Below are positions 1-7,664 of a DNA stretch of 64,000 bases, piece by piece. The notes beneath the pieces are model-generated. The model was not told the DNA's origin. It searched no databases and saw only the letters and a program-made list of their open reading frames with translations. This DNA is from Glaciecola sp. XM2 (GTDB lineage: Bacteria > Pseudomonadota > Gammaproteobacteria > Enterobacterales > Alteromonadaceae), in the NCBI RefSeq assembly GCF_018595715.1, contig NZ_JAHEOJ010000019.1, positions 62,001 through 126,000 on the forward strand, given 5' to 3'. The first letter of the stretch is position 1. Each line of letters opens with the position of its first letter. The position numbers were made by a program, and so were the translations under genes.

Positions 1-2
1 CG

Positions 3-68
3 CGCGGAAATGGCTTGCGCGCCATCGTTGGTAAAATCCGCGAGTTGGCGCAAAGCGCAGCCGCTTAA
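3..68 (+). CDS. C-terminal tail of an unidentified protein (cut by window start)
   Basis: One frame is open from the window edge and reads about 21 residues (GNGLRAIVGKIRELAQSAAA, then TAA at 66-68). It is too short to assign a family. A Gly-Asn-Gly-Leu-Arg motif occurs in some histidine kinases, but this is only suggestive. The other two forward frames also stop early. Confidence 0.25.
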   Translation, partial: RGNGLRAIVGKIRELAQSAAA

Positions 69-183
69 CTGCTTATAAGAGAAGTTTGTCGTTAAGACTT
101 TTTAAATACCGTAAATACCAGGCTTAAATTGTAATCTTCAGCCCTGATCCGTGTGGCTACATGATTGCGTTTCAGTTATACGT

Positions 184-217
184 GCGACTCATGAATGACT
201 ACCTTCTTGTGAGTCGC
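184..217 (-). terminator. stem-loop after the beta-CASP hydrolase gene
   Basis: The arms GCGACTCA (184-191) and TGAGTCGC (210-217) pair perfectly around an 18-base loop, 15 bases past the stop codon of the leftward metallo-hydrolase gene. No T-run follows on the minus strand, so it may be a 3' stabilising hairpin rather than a classical terminator. Confidence 0.35.
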
Positions 218-231
218 TTCTACCTTTGATA

Positions 232-1635
232 TTAAAACGCGATAGACTGCCCTAAGCTCGGTATGATACTGCCAATCTTTTTGTCCTCCCAAAGTACGTA
301 AGACAGAGTGTCCAAAGCTTCTGCATCGCCATGCACAAGGACGACTTTGGGTACAGGTGAAAAATGGCTTACCCACTCTACAAGCTGACTTTGGCCAGCA
401 TGGGCCGAAAAGCCGCCCAACGTTTCGATTTGCGCTCGCACAGCAAATCTTTCATTAAAAATGGTCACTGATTTTTTGCCGTCTACCAACAATCGCCCTA
501 ACGTGCCTTTTGCCTGAAAACCACAAAAAATAATCGTATTGCGCTCATTCCAAATGCGGCTTTTAAAATGATGTTTAATCCGCCCGCCAGTGCACATTCC
601 GCTGCCTGCGATAATGATTGCGCCTTTTTTTATATTGTTCACTGCCATTGAGTTTTCGGTGGTAACGGATAAAAACAAACTAGGTATAAAGTCTTGAATG
701 ATAGAACGGGCGTTAGGCGCAGCTTCATCAATGTCGTCTGCGTCTAATGAAGAGAACCAACGGTCGTATACTTTGCTGACTTCAATGGCCATGGGGCTAT
801 CGAGTACCACTTGCCAATTTTGCAACGCGCCCTCGCGATGTAACTGGCCTAAGTAAAACAGTATCTCTTGGGTTCGGCCCACTGCAAAGGCCGGGATCAT
901 GATGTTTCCACCTCTTTCTTGAGTCTCTTTTAGTATGTCGCGTAATTCTTGCACGGTATCTTCGATGGGGCGGTGATTACGATCGCCATAAGTACCTTCC
1001 ATGAGCAAAATATCGGCCTTATTTAAAAACGAAGGGTCGTTCATCAATACGGTATTTTGATTGCCTAAATCGCCTGTAAACACTAATGTCTTGGTTTGGC
1101 CTTTATCGCTTAAGGTAATCTCAACAATGGCTGAGCCTAAAATATGTCCTGCATCATAAAAGGTACAACTTGCTTCATCCGATAGCGTAAAAGGCGTTAA
1201 ATAGTCTTTGGTAATACACAAAGAAAGCGCCGAGCGCACGTCGTCTTCCGTATATTCTGGCTCAAGAGGAGGCTTGCCTTTACGCTGGCGTTTGCGGTTC
1301 TCACGCTCTAGATCACTCAGGTAAATGCTCGCCGAATCGAACAGCATTATCTTGAGTAAATCAGCCGTTGCATCAGCGCAATATATAGGGCCAGAAAAGC
1401 CCTCTTTTACGAGTTTAGGTATTAGTCCGCTGTGATCTAAGTGGGCATGAGAGAGCACTAAAGCATCAATCGATTTGGGATTGAACGCGAATCGTTCTTT
1501 GCCGAGTCGCTTGACTGCGCTTGCCCCTTGATGCATGCCACAATCTAGTAACACCTTGCCGATAGAAGGAGCTTCGATTAAGTGGCATGAGCCTGTTACT
1601 TCTTGTGCTGCACCTAAGCATGTTACGGTCGCCAT
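232..1635 (-). CDS. MBL-fold beta-CASP RNA-metabolising metallo-hydrolase
   Basis: This is a 467-residue cytosolic protein of the metallo-beta-lactamase/beta-CASP family, whose members are zinc-dependent RNA endo- or exonucleases related to CPSF73 and YSH1. The signature HAHLDHSG (zinc ligands H63, H65, D67, H68) lies in the N-terminal domain. A beta-CASP insert follows, and the Gly/Ser-rich SGMCTGGRIKHH stretch plus a late FSAHAG motif mark the RMMBL C-terminal part. Length is typical of the short bacterial members. ATG at 1635 opens directly on the conserved MATVTCLGAAQEVTGS start. It is divergent from the rhodanese gene. In other Proteobacteria such genes often sit in low-oxygen survival clusters with PHA and acetate-kinase genes, as here. 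The family is secure; the substrate is unknown. Confidence 0.9.
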   Translation of the reverse strand: MATVTCLGAAQEVTGSCHLIEAPSIGKVLLDCGMHQGASAVKRLGKERFAFNPKSIDALVLSHAHLDHSGLIPKLVKEGFSGPIYCADATADLLKIMLFDSASIYLSDLERENRKRQRKGKPPLEPEYTEDDVRSALSLCITKDYLTPFTLSDEASCTFYDAGHILGSAIVEITLSDKGQTKTLVFTGDLGNQNTVLMNDPSFLNKADILLMEGTYGDRNHRPIEDTVQELRDILKETQERGGNIMIPAFAVGRTQEILFYLGQLHREGALQNWQVVLDSPMAIEVSKVYDRWFSSLDADDIDEAAPNARSIIQDFIPSLFLSVTTENSMAVNNIKKGAIIIAGSGMCTGGRIKHHFKSRIWNERNTIIFCGFQAKGTLGRLLVDGKKSVTIFNERFAVRAQIETLGGFSAHAGQSQLVEWVSHFSPVPKVVLVHGDAEALDTLSYVLWEDKKIGSIIPSLGQSIAF

Positions 1636-1722
1636 ATATTGCTGCCCATTGTTAATTATTTGTTAACCATAGCACCGATCATGCACCTGCAATAGAGAAT
1701 ATTCAAACCAACGATCGCATTT

Positions 1723-1736
1723 TTGATGCACGTCAA
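1723..1736. promoter_or_regulatory. FNR/Anr-like site between hydrolase and rhodanese genes
   Basis: TTGATGCACGTCAA matches the FNR/Anr consensus TTGAT-N4-ATCAA with one mismatch in the right half. It lies in the divergent region between two outward-facing genes. Binding is inferred only from sequence. Confidence 0.4.
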
Positions 1737-1852
1737 GATAAGGCTTTATTGGGTGATATATATTCAAACGACTTCAAAAAAACGCCTCCCGATAGAGTGC
1801 GTTTTAGAATATATCCGTCTTAAGATAAGATAATCCGCAAAAGGAATACACC

Positions 1853-2200
1853 ATGTTAAAAACCATTCCCGACTTACTGAGCGAAGTGAAGCCTAATGTT
1901 CGCTGTATTTCGGCAGATGTTGCCGCGAAAGAAAGAGAGCAAAACAACGGGCTGCTCATAGATGTTCGTGAACCAGCAGAGCATGCTGCTAAGCCAGCGG
2001 TAGGGGCAATTAATATTCCTCGTGGCTTAGTTGAAATGAAATTAATGGAAATAGAAAAGGACCCGCAAAGACCTATTTATTTGCATTGCGCCACATCGGC
2101 AAGAGCGATGCTGTCAGCAGAGCAATTAGCTAGAGTAGGGTACACCAATGTTACCGTGATCACCTGTGATATGGATACAATTCAAAAGGCGTGTTGTTAG
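1853..2200 (+). CDS. single-domain rhodanese-like sulfurtransferase
   Basis: The 115-residue protein is one rhodanese domain. It shows the LLIDVREPAEH segment (residues 34-44), the PRGLVE turn and the active-site loop HCATSAR with catalytic Cys79. It should transfer sulfane sulfur between thiols through a Cys79 persulfide in the cytoplasm (family knowledge). An unusual Cys-Cys pair forms the last two residues. AAAAGGA sits just before the ATG at 1853. No membrane segment is visible. The acceptor is not indicated by the neighbours, although a persulfide dioxygenase gene lies about 18 kb away. Confidence 0.9.
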   Translation: MLKTIPDLLSEVKPNVRCISADVAAKEREQNNGLLIDVREPAEHAAKPAVGAINIPRGLVEMKLMEIEKDPQRPIYLHCATSARAMLSAEQLARVGYTNVTVITCDMDTIQKACC

Positions 2201-2255
2201 TACTAAATGATTGAGATACTTCTGGTTGCTGATTGTTTTATAAGAGTATAACTAT

Positions 2256-2663
2256 ATGAATACACGAACAAAAAAGCGTATAGCCATCGGCGCAGGATTA
2301 ATTATACTGGCCTGGCTGTTATTTTTTGATTTGCGTGTGTATCAGCTCAACAACGTTCTGCAAGATGATTCAGAAATTAGTAATTATCCTTATACGTTTA
2401 GCGTTGAGTCTTTTGACAACGGCGTGGTCACCATATCGAGCCCACGCTCTGGTAAGGTATCTGCCACGTCTGTGCTCAGAGCAATGTCATCAGAACTTCG
2501 CTATGAAGATGATGACTCTGAAAAGATGGTAGCAGCGCAAAAGGAGCTTGCAAGAATACAATTGAAAGTGGCTAAGCTCATCACTGAGCAAGACGATGTT
2601 ACACAAGTGAAATGGGAGCTTGATGAGTTTTGGTTGCGTAACCACGGCATTCAGGTGTTTTAA
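2256..2663 (+). CDS. small single-pass membrane-anchored protein, unknown function
   Basis: The 135-residue protein starts with a basic head (NTRTKKR) and a hydrophobic segment at about residues 9-24, so it is probably an inner-membrane protein with a periplasmic domain. The rest (YPYTFSVESFDNGVVTISSPRSG, written here in part only: FDNGVVTISSPRSG) is a mixed alpha/beta stretch followed by a charged helix with no cysteines and no motif I recognise. It follows the rhodanese gene in the same direction after 55 bases and may share its transcript. No function is assigned. Confidence 0.7.
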   Translation: MNTRTKKRIAIGAGLIILAWLLFFDLRVYQLNNVLQDDSEISNYPYTFSVESFDNGVVTISSPRSGKVSATSVLRAMSSELRYEDDDSEKMVAAQKELARIQLKVAKLITEQDDVTQVKWELDEFWLRNHGIQVF

Positions 2664-2777
2664 ACGAGTTCTTCGGCCCAAATGCTCCGTTTCTGAGGGT
2701 AGCTATTTGCACAACATCGTCAAAGAATTGCTTTCTACTCAATCGCTTGACTGGCAACGAACATCCACAGCAGACAT

Positions 2778-3047
2778 TCAGCCAGTCGTAAGATAGCTTT
2801 GTTTGTCTGACTTTTTCTCTAAATATGCCAGTATTTTGTGGATAAGCTGACTATCTATAATCCAAGCGATGATGCTTATATTGCGTTTCTCGCATTTTTC
2901 ACATTCGCTAATATCTATGTTAAACACCCGTTTTAAGCGCTGAGCCGGTAACCGGATAACCCATGTCATACTTTTTGCTTGATAGGGTTTATCTGATTGC
3001 TCATTGCTTTGGTGAGTGATTTGCCTATAGGCTGAATCTTTTTGCAT
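2778..3047 (-). pseudogene. C-terminal remnant of an IS91-type (Y2) transposase
   Basis: The 89-residue frame contains AQRLKRVFNIDISECEKC followed by IIAWIIDSQLIHKILAYLE. This closely follows the conserved C-terminal end of IS91-group transposases (TWAQRLKRVFNIDIETC..CGG...IACIEDP.VI.KIL.HL). The CxxC pair survives. The catalytic Tyr/HUH region, several hundred residues in intact members, is missing, and no terminal oriIS/terIS could be identified. It is therefore a dead fragment, marking an old insertion between the membrane-protein gene and the ECF operon. Confidence 0.7.
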
Positions 3048-3126
3048 TTTTTTTCATAATGTGGGAATAAATCAGAGAGCTCACTCGTTATAGTAATAAG
3101 CGTTAAATTAATTGGGTAAGGTATTT

Positions 3127-3675
3127 ATGCAAAAGCATCTTATAGATCTCGTCAACGACGCATATAGGCTGGCAGCTAATATTGTTGGCCAGCCAGACGA
3201 CGCCTATGACGTAATGCAAGATGCTGCAACTATTGCCTTAACAAAGCGCAAAGAAAGCGAATACGCTGATGCTGAGTTCAAGCCATGGTTTTTTAAAGTT
3301 GTGCGAAACAAAGCAATAGACAGATTAAGAGCAAATACTATCGCGCTCAAACGTCAACAAGCTGATTGTCAATTACAGAATAACAATCAACCAGATGACG
3401 CCCATAGCATACTCCCACACGCTAGCAGCAATGAGCCAGATATGCTTTTGAGCCAAGCGCAAAGTAAACAAAGGATAGATTTGGCATTGGCTAGTATCAG
3501 CGCATCGCACAGAGAGATAATCTTACTAAAAGACTATCACGACTTTTCATACGCACAGATAGCTGAGATTTTGGCCATCGCGAACGGCTCAGTTATGTCA
3601 CGTCTGTTTCGCGCAAGGCAGTCCCTAAAAACAGAGCTACTCAAGCTTGCGGAAAAAGGAGAATACAATGAATAA
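3127..3675 (+). CDS. ECF-type RNA polymerase sigma factor
   Basis: The 182-residue protein has a region 2 (LVNDAYRLAANIVG through DVMQDAATIAL and KPWFFKVVRNKAIDRLR) and a region 4 helix-turn-helix (REIILLKDYHDFSYAQIAEIL.IANGSVMSRLFRAR, quoted in parts). This is the two-domain layout of extracytoplasmic-function sigma factors. The start is placed at ATG 3127 because TAAGG at 3117-3121 is correctly spaced for it; an upstream TTG in frame would put this ribosome site inside the gene. Its stop overlaps the anti-sigma gene start, so the pair is translationally coupled. It probably directs transcription of its own operon and a small regulon; the signal is unknown. Confidence 0.88.
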   Translation: MQKHLIDLVNDAYRLAANIVGQPDDAYDVMQDAATIALTKRKESEYADAEFKPWFFKVVRNKAIDRLRANTIALKRQQADCQLQNNNQPDDAHSILPHASSNEPDMLLSQAQSKQRIDLALASISASHREIILLKDYHDFSYAQIAEILAIANGSVMSRLFRARQSLKTELLKLAEKGEYNE

Positions 3676-4141
3676 ATCCATACGCAATGAAAGTGTTCAT
3701 AGTGCAAATGAGCGTAATTGCGACCGCACACTACTTAGTGCATATGCAGACAATGAACTCACCCAACAACAACGACAATTGATAGATTTACACATTGCTG
3801 ACTGTGCGCCATGTGCGCAAGAGCTAAAAGAGTTAATTCAAATGAAAAATATGGTGAAAGGCAGCAGTGCACCAAGCTTAGAGGCCGATAAAATTGAGGC
3901 GCTGCTTGAAGGCTCGGGGTCAAGAATCGCGCAAACCATTGCATGGACAATATTAATTATATCCTTGTGCATCGGGCTTGTTTTTAGCGTTTATGAATTT
4001 TATTTTGAAAGTAATTTAAGTGTATTTGAAAAGTTAATACCAAGCTTGGTTTGGGGCAGTATTATTGGCCTCTTTGTAAGCGTGGCACGCCAACAATTTA
4101 TAGCTAGAAAAACAGATAAATATAAAGGAGTAAAGTTATGA
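3668..4141 (+). CDS. zinc-finger anti-sigma factor, membrane-bound
   Basis: This 157-residue protein carries the ZAS-type motif H42-x3-C46-x2-C49 (HIADCAPC) in an N-terminal helical domain that should bind the upstream ECF sigma factor. It is followed by two hydrophobic segments at about residues 89-110 and 123-140. ATG 3668 is chosen because AAGGAG (3656-3661) precedes it; an in-frame upstream ATG lies inside the sigma gene without such a site. The gene overlaps the sigma gene by 8 bases and the ybjQ gene by 4. By family analogy it holds the sigma factor inactive until a redox or envelope signal disturbs the zinc site. Confidence 0.8.
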   Translation: MNKSIRNESVHSANERNCDRTLLSAYADNELTQQQRQLIDLHIADCAPCAQELKELIQMKNMVKGSSAPSLEADKIEALLEGSGSRIAQTIAWTILIISLCIGLVFSVYEFYFESNLSVFEKLIPSLVWGSIIGLFVSVARQQFIARKTDKYKGVKL

Positions 4142-4467
4142 AAAGCATTATGATAGTTACTGCTGATGAAGTCGCCGGAAAAGTCATCGCTCAGCACTTA
4201 GGCTTAGTGCGAGGAAACACTATTCGGGCACGTCATCTTGGCAAAGATATTTTAGCCGTATTTAGAAACATTCTGGGCGGTGAGATCAATGAATATACTA
4301 AGCTAATGGCAGAAAGCCGCGAGCAAGCCATTGATAGAATGTTAGATGAAGCAAGTCGCCTTAATGCCGATGCGATTATCGATGTTCGCTTTACCACGTC
4401 GATGATTGCCCAAGGTGCAGCCGAGCTTCTTGCCTACGGCACTGCGGTTAAATTTAAGTCGGAGTAA
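4138..4467 (+). CDS. ybjQ: YbjQ-family (UPF0145) protein
   Basis: The 109-residue protein matches the YbjQ/UPF0145 family across its length: an N-terminal VTADEVAGKVIAQHLGLVRG strand-helix, a central LAVFRNILGGEINEYTKLMA segment, and the LNADAIIDVRF strand near the C terminus. Structures of the family are pentameric; a heavy-metal role has been proposed but is not established. Its ATG overlaps the anti-sigma stop as ATGA, so it is the third gene of a coupled ECF operon. Placing YbjQ under an ECF factor is a useful hint that it acts in an envelope or metal stress response. Confidence 0.88.
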   Translation: MKSIMIVTADEVAGKVIAQHLGLVRGNTIRARHLGKDILAVFRNILGGEINEYTKLMAESREQAIDRMLDEASRLNADAIIDVRFTTSMIAQGAAELLAYGTAVKFKSE

Positions 4468-4846
4468 AAGCAGGATAAGATATCGGGCGATACAGCAAGA
4501 CTCCATTAAGTTATCTTGCTTCTATTGCCCGTTTTTCACACGATTTACGCTAAGTTTACAGCACGCATTTTTTACCAAGCCTACATAAAAAATACCGCTT
4601 TTGGTGTTCACAAATACCACAATAAGATATGGCCTGCTTTGCGAACACTCATTTTGCTCAAACGCCACACGTATTCACCAAATGTTGTTCAACTCAATGC
4701 TTTATGGCACTCAAGCTCGCTTTATAGGGTGTTACCTTGATTACCGCCGCCAATACCACCATACAGGTTGGTGCCAAACTGCTTTATGAAAACACAAACG
4801 CCAAATTTGGCAATGGCAATCGCTATGGCTTAATTGGAGCAAAATG
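4468..4846. other. gene-poor, apparently degraded gap
   Basis: This 379-base stretch has no convincing gene. Short forward frames lack ribosome sites and recognisable motifs. A frame at 4737-4850 reads 37 residues (ending NGNRYGLIGAKC) with a TTG just after a stop; it may be a gene tail left by deletion but I cannot name it. Together with the two remnants to the right it suggests a decayed region. Confidence 0.45.
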
Positions 4847-4951
4847 CTAATCATTGTGATTTTTTTGCTTTACCGCCAAATACACGGCAATGCCAAATAC
4901 AAAGAAAAAGATTAGGCCAATGTTTGTTAATAATGCTACTAGTAGTTCCAT
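4847..4951 (-). CDS. 34-residue single-pass membrane miniprotein
   Basis: ATG 4951 opens a 34-codon frame, MELLVALLTNIGLIFFFVFG then a basic tail ending KQKNHND. One transmembrane helix fills residues 3-26. AAAGGGG stands 9 bases upstream. An earlier out-of-frame ATG (4957) gives no sensible protein. The N-out/C-in look, with positive charges after the helix, is typical of small bacterial membrane proteins. No partner is evident, since its neighbours are remnants. Confidence 0.45.
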   Translation of the reverse strand: MELLVALLTNIGLIFFFVFGIAVYLAVKQKNHND

Positions 4952-5006
4952 TACTCATGTCCCCTTTGAGTTGATGCAAAGAAATAGCGTTACAAAAATC
5001 CCGTCA

Positions 5007-5129
5007 CTATTTTCGACCCATAATGCGTAGAATTCTCACAAATAGATTAATAATATCCATATACAGAGCCGCACCACTAATTTCTTCTTCGCCGCTTGAT
5101 TTTCGGTTAAATACATCTGATTCAAACAC
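5007..5129 (-). pseudogene. C-terminal fragment of a Bax inhibitor-1/YccA-family protein
   Basis: A 40-residue frame ends in SGAALYMDIINLFVRILRIM then GRK, which matches the last helix of bacterial Bax-inhibitor-1 proteins (typically ..ALxLYLDFINLFLxLLRIxG..). Intact members have about 220-230 residues and seven helices; only the last survives. The frame is closed upstream by a stop, with GTG at 5129 preceded by AAAGGAG, so a peptide could still be made. I read it as the stump of a deleted gene. Confidence 0.65.
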
Positions 5130-5182
5130 TAACTTGCTCCTTTGTTGTTATATGCAATTTTCCGTAATGCCAATGTTTACCA

Positions 5183-5806
5183 TTAAAGTTTAGTCCGAAG
5201 AAAGTTTGCAATATAGTACTGCTTTTTTCCGTTCAGACCCCAGCCTAAATTAATCCGTTTACTTCCCTCCAAAGAAATATATTTATATTGCCCAGAGTGC
5301 TTCTCCGTGACTCTGTCAATTGTCTTCCAATCAAACCTTCGATACCAGCCAATTGAGCCTACGCCTATAAAAACAAGTGCCTTGCCGTTTTCAACGGAGA
5401 TTAATGTCCTTCCGAAAACACTCATCAGACACACCGATATTAATACAATACTACCGATTAAGAACGGCAGGCCAAAAAGTGACTGAGTAACATCGAATTC
5501 ACCTTTAATGATTTGGCTAACATAAATACCTGAGAGCGAACCTCCCGCCCATACCATGGTGAAGGGAACGAAGAAAAGCGCCATCCAGCTACGATGCGAA
5601 CCACAAACCGTCCACATATAACCTTGGTCATCGAGGGTCGTGCCTTGAACGGGTGAGTTTGCGCGAAAATTCTTGCTTGGGGTTGATTGAAGTATGTCTG
5701 ATAAAGATGTAAGACGTTCACAAGAACTACAAAACGCGGTGTCTTTCGCTACATTAATATTGTTCGCATCGATTTTTCTTTTACATTTAGAACAGGTGAC
5801 GTCCAT
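5183..5806 (-). CDS. zinc-ribbon membrane protein, unknown function
   Basis: This 207-residue protein begins with a zinc ribbon (C5-x2-C8 and C26-x2-C29). A linker follows, then two hydrophobic segments at about residues 76-97 and 108-130, and a C-terminal beta-rich region with FDWKTIDRVT that resembles the PH-like domains seen after membrane hairpins in small bacterial proteins. ATG 5806 directly precedes MDVTCSKC. No enzyme motif is present. It stands alone on the minus strand between remnants and the cbpA-cbpM operon. No function is assigned. Confidence 0.65.
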   Translation of the reverse strand: MDVTCSKCKRKIDANNINVAKDTAFCSSCERLTSLSDILQSTPSKNFRANSPVQGTTLDDQGYMWTVCGSHRSWMALFFVPFTMVWAGGSLSGIYVSQIIKGEFDVTQSLFGLPFLIGSIVLISVCLMSVFGRTLISVENGKALVFIGVGSIGWYRRFDWKTIDRVTEKHSGQYKYISLEGSKRINLGWGLNGKKQYYIANFLRTKL

Positions 5807-5919
5807 AGTCCAATAATTTTCCTTATTTGTTACCCTTTAAACAATTTCAAACCCTTCGCCATAAGGCCAAATCGTATGATTTAAAGCGCTCGCTTTCAAC
5901 AAGAACATTCAAAAATGTG

Positions 5920-6099
5920 TTAAAGCGCTATCCTGCACGTCCAATATGAATGAACGATAGTTTTCATTACTATAAACAAATAAGGCAGTGCTAAAAAAGA
6001 CACCACTGTTAAGCTCAGCGCAAATACGACAAGCCCTCCCATGTCAAAGCCAAGCAAAGCGGCGATAACAAAAACTGACTCTGATTTTGGCAGATACAC
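5920..6099 (-). CDS. possible 59-residue membrane protein after cbpM
   Basis: A GTG immediately after the cbpM stop codon opens 59 codons containing one long hydrophobic stretch (VFVIAALLGFDMGGLVVFAL and onward to PYLFIVM), enough for two short membrane helices. AAAGG overlaps the end of cbpM three bases upstream, which is close for a ribosome site but would allow termination-reinitiation. It may be real or a chance hydrophobic frame. Confidence 0.35.
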   Translation of the reverse strand: MYLPKSESVFVIAALLGFDMGGLVVFALSLTVVSFLALPYLFIVMKTIVHSYWTCRIAL

Positions 6100-6393
6100 T
6101 TACCTTTCTAAGCGCCTTTTTAATTGAGTGTTTTCCTTCGCTAAAGCTTCTTTTTGCTTCAGCAACTCTATTATCATTGCCACTGCAAACCAGTCCATTT
6201 CAAGCATAGTGTATAAATCAATGGCTTTTTTAAGCCAAGGCACGCTTGCGGTTTCAAACTGCCATTGGTCAGCGCTATCTCCCGATATGGGTTTGGCAAT
6301 GCCATAATCAACAATTTCAATAATAAACTCTTGTTGAATGTGGTGGGATTCACACAGCTCGTCAAAAGAGATAATTAGCATGTTATCTGACAT
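6100..6393 (-). CDS. cbpM: chaperone modulator CbpM
   Basis: The 97-residue protein resembles CbpM, a MerR-related helical protein that binds the J-domain of CbpA and restrains it. An N-terminal ISFDELCESHHI segment and EFIIEIVDYGIAKP mimic the recognition-helix region, and a C-terminal coiled coil (LLKQKEALAKENTQLKRRL) ends the protein. ATG 6393 is preferred over an ATG 30 bases upstream because GGAGTAAATAAA precedes it. It starts one base past the cbpA stop, the usual cbpA-cbpM operon order. Confidence 0.82.
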   Translation of the reverse strand: MSDNMLIISFDELCESHHIQQEFIIEIVDYGIAKPISGDSADQWQFETASVPWLKKAIDLYTMLEMDWFAVAMIIELLKQKEALAKENTQLKRRLER

Positions 6394-6394
6394 T

Positions 6395-7354
6395 TTATTT
6401 ACTCCATTGTTCACGTGGGTCAAAGTCTTGCGATTGCGCTAATTGTTGCCACAGCAACTGACTTTTTTCATCGGATTTCTCAGGCATCACAATCTTCAAT
6501 ATGGCGATGAGGTCGCCTTTGCCATGTTTGCTCTTGAGGCCTTTGCCCTTTATTCTGAGTTTTTGACCAGCCTGACTATTTGCTTTTATGCTGAGCTTAA
6601 TTTTTCCATCCAACGTTGGAATCGTGACTTCTGCGCCGAGTGCTGCCTCCCATGGTGATAGAGGAACGGTGATCATCAGATCATGCTCGCTGACATCAAA
6701 TAAGGGGTGGGGGACTAGGCGAATATGTAAGTATAGGTCGCCATTAGGGCCATCACCGTGCCCTTTACCTGCTTGTCCTTTTAGGCGAATGCGTTCACCA
6801 TCGCTGACTCCTGCGGGTATTTTGACCTTTAAGGTTTTGCGTTTATGTTGAATCTGTCCATCGAGCACGTGCGGTATCGAATACTGGATGGTTTTTTCAG
6901 TGATGTGCAAGGTATCTTCAAGAAAGATCGGCACTTCAATCTCTGCATCTTGACCTTTCATGGCAAAATCGTTGGAATACTCTGTTGAGCCTCTGTCGCC
7001 ACCGGATTTATGAAAACCGCCACCTCCAAACACAGAGTTAAAAAAGTCTGAAAAATCTTGGTGTTCATGAGCGCCGTTAAAACCGTCTGATTGGCCTTGC
7101 CACTCTCGCTGTGGGTTAAATCCGTCGGCTGTATTTCCTCCATATTTGCGCATTTCATCGTACTGCGCTCTGCGCTTTGGATCCTTTAGTACCTCATATG
7201 CTTCGGCTAGCTCTTTGAACTTCTCATCCGCGTCTGCCCCCGAATTGACATCGGGGTGCAGTTTTAACGCAATTTTTCGATAGGCTTTCTTGATGTCTTT
7301 TAAGTCAGCATCTTCTTTCACACCAAGAATTTCATAATAGTCTTTAAAGTGCAT
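6395..7354 (-). CDS. cbpA: curved-DNA-binding-protein-type J-domain chaperone CbpA
   Basis: The 319-residue class II DnaJ-like protein has a J-domain (residues 4-70) with the HPD triad at 33-35, a Gly/Phe-rich linker ([18 protein letters not shown]), and two DnaJ C-terminal beta domains, but no CxxCxGxG zinc region. That layout and length fit CbpA (306 residues in E. coli). It stimulates DnaK and can bind curved DNA in starved cells (family knowledge). GGAG six bases upstream favours ATG 7354; longer in-frame extensions lack a ribosome site. It is cotranscribed with cbpM and divergent from the coiled-coil gene. Confidence 0.92.
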   Translation of the reverse strand: MHFKDYYEILGVKEDADLKDIKKAYRKIALKLHPDVNSGADADEKFKELAEAYEVLKDPKRRAQYDEMRKYGGNTADGFNPQREWQGQSDGFNGAHEHQDFSDFFNSVFGGGGFHKSGGDRGSTEYSNDFAMKGQDAEIEVPIFLEDTLHITEKTIQYSIPHVLDGQIQHKRKTLKVKIPAGVSDGERIRLKGQAGKGHGDGPNGDLYLHIRLVPHPLFDVSEHDLMITVPLSPWEAALGAEVTIPTLDGKIKLSIKANSQAGQKLRIKGKGLKSKHGKGDLIAILKIVMPEKSDEKSQLLWQQLAQSQDFDPREQWSK

Positions 7355-7573
7355 AAGCATCTCCACACAAAGCAACCGTCGAACACCTTTTGTTCTTCCT
7401 TGCTTTGACGTGCGCAAAGCAAAATAACAGCGTCACCTTGTTTGTCCCATTTTCCTACACTCATCCCTTTTGCGCTATCCGTAGTAGCCACAATTGCATG
7501 CGTATCATTGCTTATAGATACAAAGTGCACAGGGGTGTAATCTTGGTGGTAATAGCTGAATGTTTTTATGTAA

Positions 7574-7589
7574 TGTGAGCCTATTCACA
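7574..7589. promoter_or_regulatory. CRP-type operator, perfect palindrome
   Basis: TGTGAGCCTATTCACA is an exact TGTGA-N6-TCACA match, extended by AA/TT to a 20-base palindrome. It lies between divergent cbpA (start 7354) and the coiled-coil gene (start 7665), about 83 bases ahead of the latter's start codon, which fits an activating position. Confidence 0.65.
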
Positions 7590-7619
7590 TTTTACTCACG
7601 ACAAATCTATATCAGTTGC

Positions 7620-7635
7620 GTGTTTGATAAAACAC
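7620..7635. promoter_or_regulatory. small inverted repeat ahead of the coiled-coil gene
   Basis: GTGTTT (7620-7625) and AAACAC (7630-7635) flank a GATA spacer, 30 bases before the ATG at 7665. It could be an operator or a chance repeat in AT-rich sequence. Confidence 0.25.
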
Positions 7636-7664
7636 ACCAAAGAATCCCACAGAGGTGACATCTT

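Noticed and set aside
4516-4789. overlapping short forward frames in the degraded gap
   Set aside because: They lack ribosome sites, have unusual composition and do not resemble any family.
7318-7530. 70-codon leftward frame overlapping the cbpA start
   Set aside because: It overlaps the conserved J-domain start in another frame and has no domain or ribosome site; more likely a chance frame in the cbpA leader.
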